This document shows positions 7,126 to 15,400 of a stretch of 17,398 bases of DNA, in pieces (positions within the stretch are counted from its first letter, which is position 1; every line of letters begins with the position of its first letter). This DNA comes from Pseudomonadota bacterium (GTDB lineage Bacteria; Pseudomonadota; Alphaproteobacteria; Rhizobiales; Xanthobacteraceae), in assembly GCA_023392205.1 (NCBI GenBank), contig JAEVZN010000098.1:1-17398 (forward strand), given 5' to 3'. The notes below the pieces were generated by a model. It was not told where the DNA came from, did no database searches, and worked only from the letters and a program-made list of their open reading frames with translations. The translations under genes were made by a program, and so were the position numbers.

Positions 7126-7551
7126 TCAATCGAATTGCTGGGCGCCGGAAACGACCTTCAATGCGGCCATCGCCACCTGACGATCCTGTTCTCCTGTGCC
7201 CGATCCGATGCCGATTGCGCCGACGACGCGACCATCCATGATGATCGGCAGTCCGCCGGGGAGGTTGATGCGCTTGCCCTGCGTCGCGATTGCCAGCTTG
7301 ATGTCGACGCCCGCGAGAATGTTTCCGGTCGGCTCGCCATAGGATGCGGCGGTCTTGGCTTTCATCAGCGACGTTTCCATCGACATGGCGAAGGCGCCAT
7401 CCATGCGGGCGAAAGCTAGCAAATGCCCGCCGGCATCGACAATCGAAATGCATTGCGGCACCTTCATCTCGGTGGCTTTTGCAATAGCGGCGGCAAGCAT
7501 TTTCTCGGCGCCCTCGTAGCTCAGCACCTTGGTCTCGATGGTGAACGCCAT
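7126..7551 (-). CDS. GlcG/HbpS-like (DUF336) heme-binding family protein
   Basis: This 141-residue protein matches the GlcG/HbpS family, small alpha/beta proteins found beside catabolic oxidoreductases and sometimes shown to bind heme or cobalamin. Visible signatures are ISIVDAGGHLLAFARMDGA (36-54), AKTAASYGEPTG (65-76) and INLPGGLPIIMDGRVVGAIG (95-114), followed by the GTGEQD turn. The ATG at 7551 has AGGAG 8 bases upstream, a good ribosome site. It is the first gene of the minus-strand operon and diverges from the IclR gene across 171 bases. No signal peptide is seen, so it acts in the cytosol. Its biochemical role in such operons is not established; it may help an adjacent enzyme or bind a cofactor. 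Confidence 0.87.
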   Translation of the reverse strand: MAFTIETKVLSYEGAEKMLAAAIAKATEMKVPQCISIVDAGGHLLAFARMDGAFAMSMETSLMKAKTAASYGEPTGNILAGVDIKLAIATQGKRINLPGGLPIIMDGRVVGAIGIGSGTGEQDRQVAMAALKVVSGAQQFD

Positions 7552-7654
7552 CCTGTCTTCTCCTGATCCCCGCATTGTGTGCCGGCAACGCAGAGTATGT
7601 GTGGCTCCGGTTGCGGCAACAGCATCGACGGCCGGACCGCCGCGGCCCGTTCTA

Positions 7655-7684
7655 TTGACATCAATTTTCACCCTAACATACAAT
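7655..7684 (+). promoter_or_regulatory. Sigma-70-like promoter of the IclR gene
   Basis: A perfect -35 box TTGACA (7655-7660) and a -10 box TACAAT (7679-7684, 5 of 6 matches) are 18 bases apart, in AT-rich DNA just before the IclR gene. Transcription would start near 7691, leaving a leader of about 30 bases. This is the best promoter in the window. Confidence 0.65.
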
Positions 7685-7700
7685 CCAAATATTGATACGT

Positions 7701-7712
7701 CATTCCGAAATG
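7701..7712. promoter_or_regulatory. Inverted repeat CATTCCGAAATG, candidate IclR operator
   Basis: CATT and AATG are reverse complements around CCGA; the 12-mer matches its own reverse complement at 10 of 12 positions. It lies just downstream of the expected transcription start and 10 bases before the IclR ATG, a position suited to autorepression. Assignment to the IclR protein is inference. Confidence 0.4.
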
Positions 7713-7722
7713 TGGACCATGC

Positions 7723-8610
7723 ATGGAAAAGACCCTGGCCAAAGGGTTGATCGTCCTTGAGGCGCTTGTTCACCATGGCGAACCCTGCGGCGTGAGCGAT
7801 CTTGCGGGTTCGCTCGGTGTTTCGAAAAGCAATGCCCATCGTCTTCTGAACACGCTGGTTGAAACCGGATATGTGACGGCGCTGGATGGGCGATACGCGC
7901 CGACATTGAAGGTCTGGGAACTGGGCACCAAAGTCATTGGCCGTTTTGACATTCGCGACTTCGCCCGTCCTCTGATGACCTGGCTGGTCCGCGAAACGGC
8001 GGAAGGTGTTCGCCTGGCCGTGCTCGACCCCAAGGCGCTCGATATCATTTACATCGACAAGATTGACAGCCCCCAGGATGTCCGGGCGTTTTCGGAGATC
8101 GGCGGCCGGGTGCCTGCGCATTGCACGTCGAGCGGCAAGGTTCTGCTGGCCTATCAAAGCGACGTATTTATCGCGCAGGCGATCCGCAAGTTGCGTGCCT
8201 TCACGAAGGATACGATTGTCAGCCGGGACGCATTCATCGAGCATCTGGGAAAGGTTCGCGCCAATGGATATGCCGTGAATCAGCGCGAATTCAGTTCCCA
8301 GGTCAGCGGAGTGGCGGCGCCCATCTTCGGACATGACGGAAATATTGTGGCAGCGTTGAGTGTCGTGGCCCCCGCCGACCGCATGCCGCCGGGTCGCATC
8401 AAAAAGGTGACGGTCCTGCTGCGGGATGCGGCGGCCCGTGTGACCGCGCAGGTTCAACCCGGCGCCCCGAGCGTCGTTCGGCTGTCGGAGCGGATGTCCA
8501 CGCTGCGCGGAAAGCAGTCCGGCGGGCCGGGCGGCTCTGGCGCGGCCCGCCGAACTCAGCGGAAGTCGGAAAGGCAGGGCGCCAAGGTTGTGCTTGCAAA
8601 CGGGCGGTGA
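7723..8610 (+). CDS. IclR family transcriptional regulator with a basic C-terminal tail
   Basis: This is a 295-residue IclR-type regulator. Residues about 1-65 form the winged helix (LAKGLIVLEALV, then SVSDLAG-like helix 2 and the recognition helix SKSNAHRLLNTLVETGYV). Residues about 75-245 form the GAF-like effector domain, with IGGRVPAHCTSSGKVLLAY and SSQVSGVAAPIF typical of the ligand pocket. Family proteins are usually 245-275 residues; here residues 246-295 add a Gly/Arg/Lys/Ser-rich, probably disordered tail. It diverges from the GlcG–hydrolase–dioxygenase operon and precedes a hydrolase and an LDH2-family gene, so it probably controls one or both. IclR members often sense aromatic acids or small organic acids. 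Confidence 0.93.
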   Translation: MEKTLAKGLIVLEALVHHGEPCGVSDLAGSLGVSKSNAHRLLNTLVETGYVTALDGRYAPTLKVWELGTKVIGRFDIRDFARPLMTWLVRETAEGVRLAVLDPKALDIIYIDKIDSPQDVRAFSEIGGRVPAHCTSSGKVLLAYQSDVFIAQAIRKLRAFTKDTIVSRDAFIEHLGKVRANGYAVNQREFSSQVSGVAAPIFGHDGNIVAALSVVAPADRMPPGRIKKVTVLLRDAAARVTAQVQPGAPSVVRLSERMSTLRGKQSGGPGGSGAARRTQRKSERQGAKVVLANGR

Positions 8611-8762
8611 GGTGGGCCGTCTGCCATCGTGATACATCCGGAAGGTTTGAAAGGTTTTCGGCTGCGCTTCTGAATGTGCAGTGGGCCTGACAGCATGCTC
8701 CGATAGTTTGAATGCATCGCACGACCGGACTGTGGCGGGCGAACAGGAGGTTTTGGAAGTCA

Positions 8763-9629
8763 ATGGAAGAAAAAGTCACGTTCGAGTCGCAGGGGCTCAA
8801 ATTGTCGGGAATTCTGCATATCCCGGACGATCTTCAGCCCGGCGAGAAACGTCCCGCCTGTCTGGTGCTGCATGGATTCGGCAGCAACAAGGCAAGCAAG
8901 GCCTGTATCAGCCCCGCAAAGCTTCTGGAAAAGTGGGGCTACATCGCGCTCCGTTTCGACATGCGGGGATGTGGTGAAAGCGAAGGCCCGCGCGCTCGCG
9001 TCATTTGCCTCGAACAGGTGGAGGATACGAAAAGTGCGGTGTCCTATCTCATCTCTCGACCTGACGTGCTGGCGGACAAGATCGCTTGTGCCGGGCACAG
9101 TTTCGGAGCGGCGGTGTCTGTTTACGCCGGTGGCGTCGATCCGCGGATCGCGGCGGTGATCTCTTCCGGAGGATGGGGAGACGGTCAGACCAAATTCGAG
9201 TTGCAACACCCCAAGCCAGATGCCTGGGCCAAATTTATCGCCACGGTGGAACGCGGACGCGAGTTGCGCGCCAAAACCGGAGAATCCATCAAGATTCCGC
9301 GTTACGATATCGTTCCGATCCCTGAAGGTATGCGCGGGAATCTCGCACCCGGCTCCATCATGGAATTCCCGCTCGAGACGGTGGAGAGCATGCTCGCCTT
9401 TCGCGCAATCGATGTCGTTGACAAGATCGCACCGCGTCCGCTGCTGTTGCTGCATGCCTCTACAGATTCGGTCACTCCGACGGAGCAATCGATCAATCTG
9501 TTCAACAAGGCCGGGAGTCCGAAGGATCTGCACCTTGTGGCAGACGTCGATCATTTCATGTTTGCGGAGAACAATGTGATGGTGATCGACATCGTGCGAA
9601 CCTGGCTGAAGAAGCAGTTCGGCCAATAG
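8763..9629 (+). CDS. Alpha/beta hydrolase (acyl esterase/dienelactone-hydrolase-like fold)
   Basis: This is a 288-residue cytosolic alpha/beta hydrolase. The triad is S113 in AGHSFGAA, D235 in HASTDSVTP and H264 in DVDHFMF. The oxyanion segment is LVLHGFGSNK (34-43), and the strand RFDMRGCGESEG is of the esterase/peptidase type seen in YfhR or BAAT-like hydrolases. It lacks the GPG motif of the C–C hydrolase at 6296-7108, so the two are not close paralogues. ATG at 8763 is chosen because AGGAGG lies 12 bases upstream; an in-frame ATG at 8712 would add 17 Arg/Trp-rich residues without a ribosome site. The next gene starts 33 bases later, suggesting cotranscription. Substrate unknown, probably an ester or lactone. 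Confidence 0.85.
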   Translation: MEEKVTFESQGLKLSGILHIPDDLQPGEKRPACLVLHGFGSNKASKACISPAKLLEKWGYIALRFDMRGCGESEGPRARVICLEQVEDTKSAVSYLISRPDVLADKIACAGHSFGAAVSVYAGGVDPRIAAVISSGGWGDGQTKFELQHPKPDAWAKFIATVERGRELRAKTGESIKIPRYDIVPIPEGMRGNLAPGSIMEFPLETVESMLAFRAIDVVDKIAPRPLLLLHASTDSVTPTEQSINLFNKAGSPKDLHLVADVDHFMFAENNVMVIDIVRTWLKKQFGQ

Positions 9630-9662
9630 GGGTAACATGCGGCGGCTGGTCGGTGCTCAACA

Positions 9663-10703
9663 ATGAAGAAGAATGTGTCAGCAGAGGACCTGGCGCGTTT
9701 CGTCACGCAGGCGTTCACAAAGGTCGGCATGAAGCGCGAAGATGCGGGAAGCATCGCCGATGCCCTGGTCTGGGCAAATCTGCGCGGTGTCGACAGCCAC
9801 GGCGTGACACGGCTCCCGCGATATCTGGAAATGGTGGAGCAGGGCATCATGAATGTGAATGCCGCTCCAGTAATCGGCGAACCAACAGCGGCAAGTGTGC
9901 TCATTCAGTCGGATCGTGCGCCGGGGCCTGTGGCGATGTCGCTGGCCGTCGAGCGATTGATCGCGCTTGCCCCGCGCCACGGCATTGCGATGGCGCTGGT
10001 GAGCCGGATGACGCATTCAGGCGCGCTCGGCTTCTACACCGAGAAGCTTGCAATAGCTGGCTTTGCATGTCTCGCCGTCAACGCTGGCAATCCTTTCATG
10101 CCCTATCACGGGGCGCACGGCGCCGCGGTCGGTACCAATCCGATCTCGATTGCTGTGCCTGGCGGTCATGAGCACCCGATCGTGTTCGATATGGCGTCAA
10201 GCGCCGTGTCGCTCGGAAAGCTGATGCTGGCCCGCAAGACCGGGGCGCCGCTGGAACCAGGTTGGGCAGTCGATGCGGCCGGAAAGCCGACAACGGATCC
10301 CGCCCACGCCGTCATGACGGCGCCTCTCGGCGGTCCAAAGGGAGCCGGGCTTGCCCTGATGATCGAGTGTCTGGCGAGCCTGCTGGCCGGCCATCCTCTG
10401 GTTGAGGACGCACTCCAGAAATCGGGCGAGGGCGCGATCCATCGTCAGAACGCATTGCTGATCGCAATCGATATTGCCAAGTTTATCGATCTGTCGGAGT
10501 TCCGTGCTCAGGTCGAACGTCTCGTTGCAGCACTCAAGGCGATGCCTCTGGCGCCTGACTCCAATGGCATCCTGATGCCGGGGGAGCGCGGTTATGCCGC
10601 CGCAGCCGAACGCCGGAAGAGCGGCATTCCGTTGCCGCCCGCCGTTTTGTCCGAACTCGCGGCGGTGGCAGGACGTTTTGGTATCGATCCACTAGCGCTA
10701 TAG
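9663..10703 (+). CDS. Malate/L-lactate dehydrogenase (LDH2) family oxidoreductase
   Basis: This is a 346-residue NAD(P)-dependent 2-hydroxyacid/2-ketoacid oxidoreductase of the LDH2/MDH2 family, unrelated to classical lactate dehydrogenase. Signatures are the RGVDSHGVTR motif with the catalytic H46, H118 in THSGALGFY, GTNPISIAVP (157-166), MASSAVSLGK, GWAVDAAGKPTTDP (200-213) and LGGPKGAGLAL (222-232). Known members reduce or oxidise malate, lactate, sulfolactate, ureidoglycolate or diketogulonate. After ring cleavage it could act on a hydroxy or keto acid, but the substrate is not predictable. The ribosome site is weak. It ends the plus-strand IclR–hydrolase run and converges with the fructose bisphosphatase gene. 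Confidence 0.92.
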   Translation: MKKNVSAEDLARFVTQAFTKVGMKREDAGSIADALVWANLRGVDSHGVTRLPRYLEMVEQGIMNVNAAPVIGEPTAASVLIQSDRAPGPVAMSLAVERLIALAPRHGIAMALVSRMTHSGALGFYTEKLAIAGFACLAVNAGNPFMPYHGAHGAAVGTNPISIAVPGGHEHPIVFDMASSAVSLGKLMLARKTGAPLEPGWAVDAAGKPTTDPAHAVMTAPLGGPKGAGLALMIECLASLLAGHPLVEDALQKSGEGAIHRQNALLIAIDIAKFIDLSEFRAQVERLVAALKAMPLAPDSNGILMPGERGYAAAAERRKSGIPLPPAVLSELAAVAGRFGIDPLAL

Positions 10704-10744
10704 CGGCTCGTCGCAACTCCAAATCCGTTATCGGATCTCTCGAT

Positions 10745-10808
10745 GGCAGGGGTGTGCGGCGTCTGCACTTGAAGGGTCGGCATCAGTTTTCGTCGCGCCG
10801 CACCTGCC
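10745..10808. terminator. Long-loop inverted repeat between convergent genes, possible bidirectional terminator
   Basis: GTGCGGCG (10754-10761) and CGCCGCAC (10796-10803) are exact reverse complements with a 34-base spacer. Beyond a 4-base bulge the pairing continues with GGCAG (10745-10749) and CTGCC (10804-10808). It lies between the LDH2-family and fructose bisphosphatase genes, which end head-on. No clear T-run follows on either strand. Confidence 0.35.
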
Positions 10809-10828
10809 TTGCCCACATCAAAAGTAAC

Positions 10829-11860
10829 TCAACTCTGCGATGCGCGAAGGTGGCGCGCGAGAGTCTCGACCTCGTCGCGGGCGCCCATGACCACAGCGAT
10901 GCGCTGATGCAGGCTGGTCGGCTTAACGTCAAGAATCCTGTTCAGCCCGTCGGTGGCAGCGCCGCCGGCCTGCTCGATGATCATGCCTATCGGGTTGGCT
11001 TCATACATCAGACGCAGCTTTCCACCGCGCTCTGGATGCCTCGCATCGCGCGGATACAGGAAGATGCCTCCGCGGGTCAGCACGCGCTGGATATCGGCAA
11101 CCATGGAACCGGTCCAGCGCATGTTGAAATCGATACCCCGAGGCCCGGTCTTGCCTTCCAGACATTCGCTGATGTAACGCTGCACGCCCGGTTCCCAGTT
11201 GCGCTGGTTGGACATGTTGATTGCAAACTCCGGGTTTCCCGAAGGAATGACAATGTTCCGCTGCGTCAGCACCCATGAGCCCACTTCTCGATCCAGTGCG
11301 AAGGCGAACACGCCGGCGCCGAAGGTCAACACCATGCTGGTCTGTGGCCCATACACGGCATAGCCCGCGGCAACCTGCCTGCGTCCGCATTGCAAGAAAT
11401 CCTGGTCGGTGACCGCCCTGCTGGATGCATCGCCAGGTGCGGAGAGCACCGAAAAAATTGTGCCGACACTGAGGTTCACGTCGATATTGCTGGAGCCATC
11501 GATCGGGTCATAGACCAGCAGATACTCGCCCTTCGGATAGCGGTGCGGAATGGGATGGATTGCTTCCATTTCCTCGGAGGCCAGTGCAGCAAGATTGCCA
11601 CCCCATTCGTTTGCCTCCAGCAGGATGTCGTTGGCGATGACATCCAGCTTCTTCTGCACCTCGCCCTGCACATTCTCCTTGTCGAGGCTCCCCAGGACGC
11701 CGCCAAGCTCCCCCTTGTTGATGGTGTGGCTGATGGCTTTGCAGGCCCGTGCTATCACCTCGATAAGAAGCCGAAGCTGTGCCGGCAGATTGCCGCTCTC
11801 CCGTTGTTGCTCGATCAGGAAACGCGAGAGAGTGATGCGTTGATGCACGGACGACCCCAA
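10829..11860 (-). CDS. fbp: Class I fructose-1,6-bisphosphatase
   Basis: This 343-residue enzyme hydrolyses fructose 1,6-bisphosphate to fructose 6-phosphate and phosphate in gluconeogenesis (and in the Calvin cycle where present). Metal-site motifs are complete: E96/E97 in LASEEME, D118 and D121 in [10 protein letters not shown], and E287 in LMYEANP, with the substrate segment GGKLRL before it. [12 protein letters not shown] and [10 protein letters not shown] are also typical. The longest frame starts with TTG at 11860 and has no ribosome site; GTG at 11848, four codons in, has GGGG 6 bases upstream and would give 339 residues. The start is therefore uncertain. No cbb or other glycolytic genes are nearby, so this is probably the housekeeping gluconeogenic copy. 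Confidence 0.97.
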   Translation of the reverse strand: MGSSVHQRITLSRFLIEQQRESGNLPAQLRLLIEVIARACKAISHTINKGELGGVLGSLDKENVQGEVQKKLDVIANDILLEANEWGGNLAALASEEMEAIHPIPHRYPKGEYLLVYDPIDGSSNIDVNLSVGTIFSVLSAPGDASSRAVTDQDFLQCGRRQVAAGYAVYGPQTSMVLTFGAGVFAFALDREVGSWVLTQRNIVIPSGNPEFAINMSNQRNWEPGVQRYISECLEGKTGPRGIDFNMRWTGSMVADIQRVLTRGGIFLYPRDARHPERGGKLRLMYEANPIGMIIEQAGGAATDGLNRILDVKPTSLHQRIAVVMGARDEVETLARHLRASQS

Positions 11861-12087
11861 TGGTTAAGACACCGAAGACTCTTGCCGGTTCGGTAACATA
11901 CGGAGGGCGGAAGCTAAAGTCCTCAAAGTCTGTAGCGTCCGCGTTTCTCCTCCGCCCGTATTCAGTGACAGTCGCGAGGACGAAAATGTTTTCAAGCATT
12001 GTGACGCCGCTTACATATCGGTCCCGGACCATGGGTCATTGTCCTGCCACCGGTGCCTAAGCCGGGTCCGTAACAGGGATTAAGACA

Positions 12088-12258
12088 ATGACCACGTTGA
12101 AGCTCGTCACAGCCGCCGCCATCCTGGCGCTCTTCGCTGTATCCGCTCCGGCTCACGAATACGTGAAGCGCGGCAACGCGATCTCCTCTGCAGAGCAGTG
12201 GGATACCCAATTGCCGGCACCCTTCGCGCGCGACCAGAACGATCGCTTCGGGCAGTAA
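12088..12258 (+). CDS. Small secreted protein of unknown function (56 residues)
   Basis: This short gene starts with ATG (12088), has AGGGA 9 bases upstream, and ends with TAA at 12256-12258. The first 22 residues, MTTLKLVTAAAILALFAVSA plus PA, form a clear signal peptide with cleavage expected near APA|HEYVKR. The mature peptide is only about 34 residues: hydrophilic, with EYVKRGNAISSAEQWDTQLP, then a stretch ending RDQNDRFGQ, and no cysteine. I do not recognise the family. The signal peptide, ribosome site and strong hairpin just downstream support a real monocistronic gene. It would be exported to the periplasm or outside. Confidence 0.72.
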   Translation: MTTLKLVTAAAILALFAVSAPAHEYVKRGNAISSAEQWDTQLPAPFARDQNDRFGQ

Positions 12259-12276
12259 CGCCGCGCTCCAGTGCAT

Positions 12277-12312
12277 CATGCGTGCCGGCGCAATCGGCCG
12301 CCGGCACGCATG
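12277..12312 (+). terminator. Perfect 14-bp hairpin after the small secreted-protein gene
   Basis: CATGCGTGCCGGCG (12277-12290) and CGCCGGCACGCATG (12299-12312) are exact reverse complements with an 8-base loop. The stem starts 18 bases after the stop codon. It is very stable but lacks a T-run, so it may terminate imperfectly, protect the mRNA 3' end, or work with Rho. Confidence 0.6.
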
Positions 12313-12358
12313 CCGCGTGCCCGCGCAAATCATTTAAGTCCGTTGTTTGTAACCTCCG

Positions 12359-12389
12359 GCACACTCTAACGTCTATTCAACGAGTGTGC
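12359..12389. promoter_or_regulatory. Inverted repeat GCACACTC-N15-GAGTGTGC upstream of the cyclase gene
   Basis: The 8-bp arms at 12359-12366 and 12382-12389 are exact reverse complements. The repeat ends 56 bases before the cyclase ATG and spans the -35 position of the extended -10 promoter at 12392-12400. It could be a regulator site for the cyclase gene or an mRNA-independent chance repeat. Confidence 0.4.
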
Positions 12390-12391
12390 TC

Positions 12392-12400
12392 TGTGATAAT
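12392..12400 (+). promoter_or_regulatory. Extended -10 element TGTGATAAT for the cyclase gene
   Basis: TG-T-GATAAT combines an extended -10 TG with a hexamer matching TATAAT at 5 of 6. No good -35 lies 17 bases upstream (TCTATT), which is tolerable with an extended -10 or an activator. Transcription would begin near 12407, about 38 bases before the ATG. Confidence 0.45.
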
Positions 12401-12444
12401 CTGGAAAACACGTTCGGCGGGATCGGTATCTCTATCGGTGGAGT

Positions 12445-15400
12445 ATGGACCGGCGCCTGGATGATCTGTTGGGCAGCCTGGGCCTGTCAGAGTACCTGAC
12501 ACGTTTCCGGGATCACGCCGTCGATTTCACCATATTGCCCGACCTGACCGACAGCGATCTGAAAGAGATCGGTTTGCCGCTCGGACATCGCCGGAAGCTT
12601 TTGCGTGCGATTGGCGAGGCCGGTCGGCAGACGGACACGCCGCCACCACACACAGACGAATCTCGCGACGATGCAGTACGACGGCAGCTCACCGTGCTGT
12701 TCTGCGATATGGTCGGGTCGGCGGCTCTCTCGACACAACTCGATCCCGAAGACCTTCGACTTGTGATCAGCCGGCATCACTCCGAGATCACACGCGTCAT
12801 CCGCGAATGCGACGGATTTGTTGCGCGCTATATGGGGGATGGCATCCTTGCCTATTTCGGCTATCCGGAGGCGCACGAGGATGATGCAGCGCAGGCTGCG
12901 AGCGCAGCGCTCGGTTCGATTGAAGCCATAACGCGATTGCGTGCCTATAGCGGCGCGGCTCTGGAACTGCGTGCGGGCATCGCGACAGGACTTGTGGTCG
13001 TGGGAGATCTTCTGATCCAGGGGAGCCGTCAGGAACAGGGAGTGGTGGGCGAAACGCCGAACCTGGCCGCCAGGCTTCAGGCGCTCGCCAGGCCGAATAC
13101 CGTGGTGATCTGCTCAAATACCCGAAGGCTGATCGAAGGCCGGTTCGAATTCCGCGATCTTGGCAAGCTCGATGTGCGCGGATGGTCTCAGGCCGTGCAG
13201 GCGTGGCAGCTGATGTCGACGATCGACACCGAGAGCCGATACGTAACGCATCATCGCGAACATATGGCGCCGTTGTACGGGCGCGACGAAGAAGTCGAGA
13301 TGCTCATGCGGCGTTGGGCGGATGCCGTGGATGGCGAGGGGCGCGTCGTTCTTCTGACCGGCGAGGCGGGAATCGGAAAGTCGCATATCGCATCGGCGAT
13401 CCAGCAGAATCTGGAAGGCAAGCCGCATGCCGCAATTCGCTATCTCTGCTCTGCCCATCACACGAATAGTGTGCTGTTTCCGTTCATCGCGCAGCTCGAA
13501 CGTGCAGCCGAGTTCGGGCGATCCGACAATGCGCAATCGAGATTGAAGAAGCTCAGTACCTATCTTGCGCAGATTGGCGCGGACGGCGTTGTGAGCGTCG
13601 CCATATTGGCGCATTTGCTGTCGATCCCCTGTGATATCGATCCGGCGTTTCGGGATGCCAGTCCGGCCAGGCAGAAAGAGCAGGTTCTCTCGGCGCTCCT
13701 GCGGTTGATCGAACAGCAGGCGCGTCAGAAATGTGTGTTCATTCTTGTTGAAGATATCCACTGGATCGATCCGACGTCGCTCGAACTCCTCACATTGCTG
13801 GTAGAGCAGGTGCCGGCAATGAAGGCGTTGCTGCTGGCGACGGCGAGGTCGGAATTCGTGCCTCCGTGGCCCAGGCACGCGCATATTACGACCACATCCC
13901 TCACGCGGCTCGGAAAACGGAGCGGTGTGGCGTTGATCAATCGCGTGACTGCGGGGAAGCGCTTGCCAGATGATCTCGTGGAGGAGATCATCGTTCGGAC
14001 GGATGGCGTACCGCTATTCATTGAGGAACTGACGAAGACAATCATCGAAAGCGGCGTCTTGCAGGAACGAGAAGGGCGCTACGAATGCGACCAGGCGCTT
14101 CCGGCAATGGCGATACCAACCACGCTGCAGGCTTCGTTGACGGCACGCCTTGACCGTCTGGCGCCTGTGCGGGAGGTCGCGCAGATCGGCGCCGTCGTCG
14201 GCCGTCAATTCTCGTATGAAGTGCTCGCGTCGATTGCCGGCATCACGCCGAAGGCATTGGATGACGCCTTGCAGCATCTGGTGGCGTCGGAACTCGTTTT
14301 CTGCCGCGGCCAGCCGCCGAATTCCGTATATACTTTCAAGCATGCGCTGGTCCGCGATGCGGCCTATGAAAGCCTTCTCAAGACAAAGCGATTGCAATTT
14401 CATGCTGCAATCGCCGACACGTTCGAGCGTCACTTTCCCGAAATCGCTGAAGCGCAGCCCGAAACCATCGCCCATCACCTGACCGAGGCAGGCCTCCTGC
14501 ATAAGGCCAGGCAATACTGGCTGGCAGCCGGGAAAAAGGCAGCGATGCGATCGGCCAATCAGGAAGCGATTGCGCATCTCCGTCGCGGCCTGTCCACTTT
14601 CAATCCGGGGCACAAAGATCCGACATCAGCGAGAGAGGAACTCGATTTCAGGCTGGCGCTGGGTCCGTGCCTGATCGCCACACATGGTCCCGCGTCGGCA
14701 TTGTCCGTCGAAACCTTCGTGCGTTCGCGAGCGCTCTGCGAACGGCTGGAGGACCCCCCGGAATATCTTGAGGTCATGTTCTGGCTGACAACAGCGAGTG
14801 TGATGCGCGGAGAATTGCCACTTGCCAGCGAGACCATCACGATTCTCATCGACCGTGCGCAGCGTCAGGGAGACCGGCCGGCGCTTCTGAACGCCATGCG
14901 CGGGAAGGCAATGATCCTTATGTTCATGGGGCGGCTCGGCGAAGCAAGTACTGCTATCGAAGAGGCACTTTCGTTTTTTGAAGCGAGTGACGAGGCGGAC
15001 CGGCTCGCCGCGCGCTCGGCAGGACAGGACGCAGGTGTGGCCGACCTTGCGCTCATGTCGTGGTGCCTCTGGTTGCAGGGATCTGCCGAGGCGGTCGGCC
15101 GTGTCGAAGACGCAATCCGCCGCGCGGACGCAATCGCGCATCCGCATTCGCTGGCATACGCGAGCTATTATGCATCGGTACTTTACGCGTTCCTTGGCAA
15201 TCCGGAGACTTCCCTGCTGCATGCGAAGCGGTGTCTGGAACTTTCCGAGGAACATGGATTTAGGCAGTGGCGCGGCCTGACACAGGCCGTTTGCGCGAAC
15301 GCACAGGCCCGGATCAGCCGCAATTCCAGTGCGCTCGATGAAGCGTTTTCGGCGCTGGAGGAATATCGGAAAGCCGGTTACCAGCTGGGGATCACGGCGC

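Noticed and set aside
7109..7588. N-terminal 160-residue extension of the C–C hydrolase, as a possible fusion
   Set aside because: The extension is the GlcG-like gene read in the wrong frame; the ATG at 7108 gives the usual hydrolase length.
7126..8763. Minus-strand frame of 545 codons ending in the GlcG-like protein
   Set aside because: Only the last 141 residues match a family. The rest is antisense to the IclR gene, and the ATG at 7551 with AGGAG explains the real start.
10723..10736. Small inverted repeat ATCCG-TTAT-CGGAT after the LDH2-family gene as a terminator
   Set aside because: The stem is only 5 bp and has no T-run; the larger structure at 10745-10808 is a better candidate.
11905..11962. 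Imperfect inverted repeat with GGGCGG and CCGCCC arms upstream of the small secreted gene
   Set aside because: The arms pair only with gaps and are far apart; expected by chance in GC-rich DNA.
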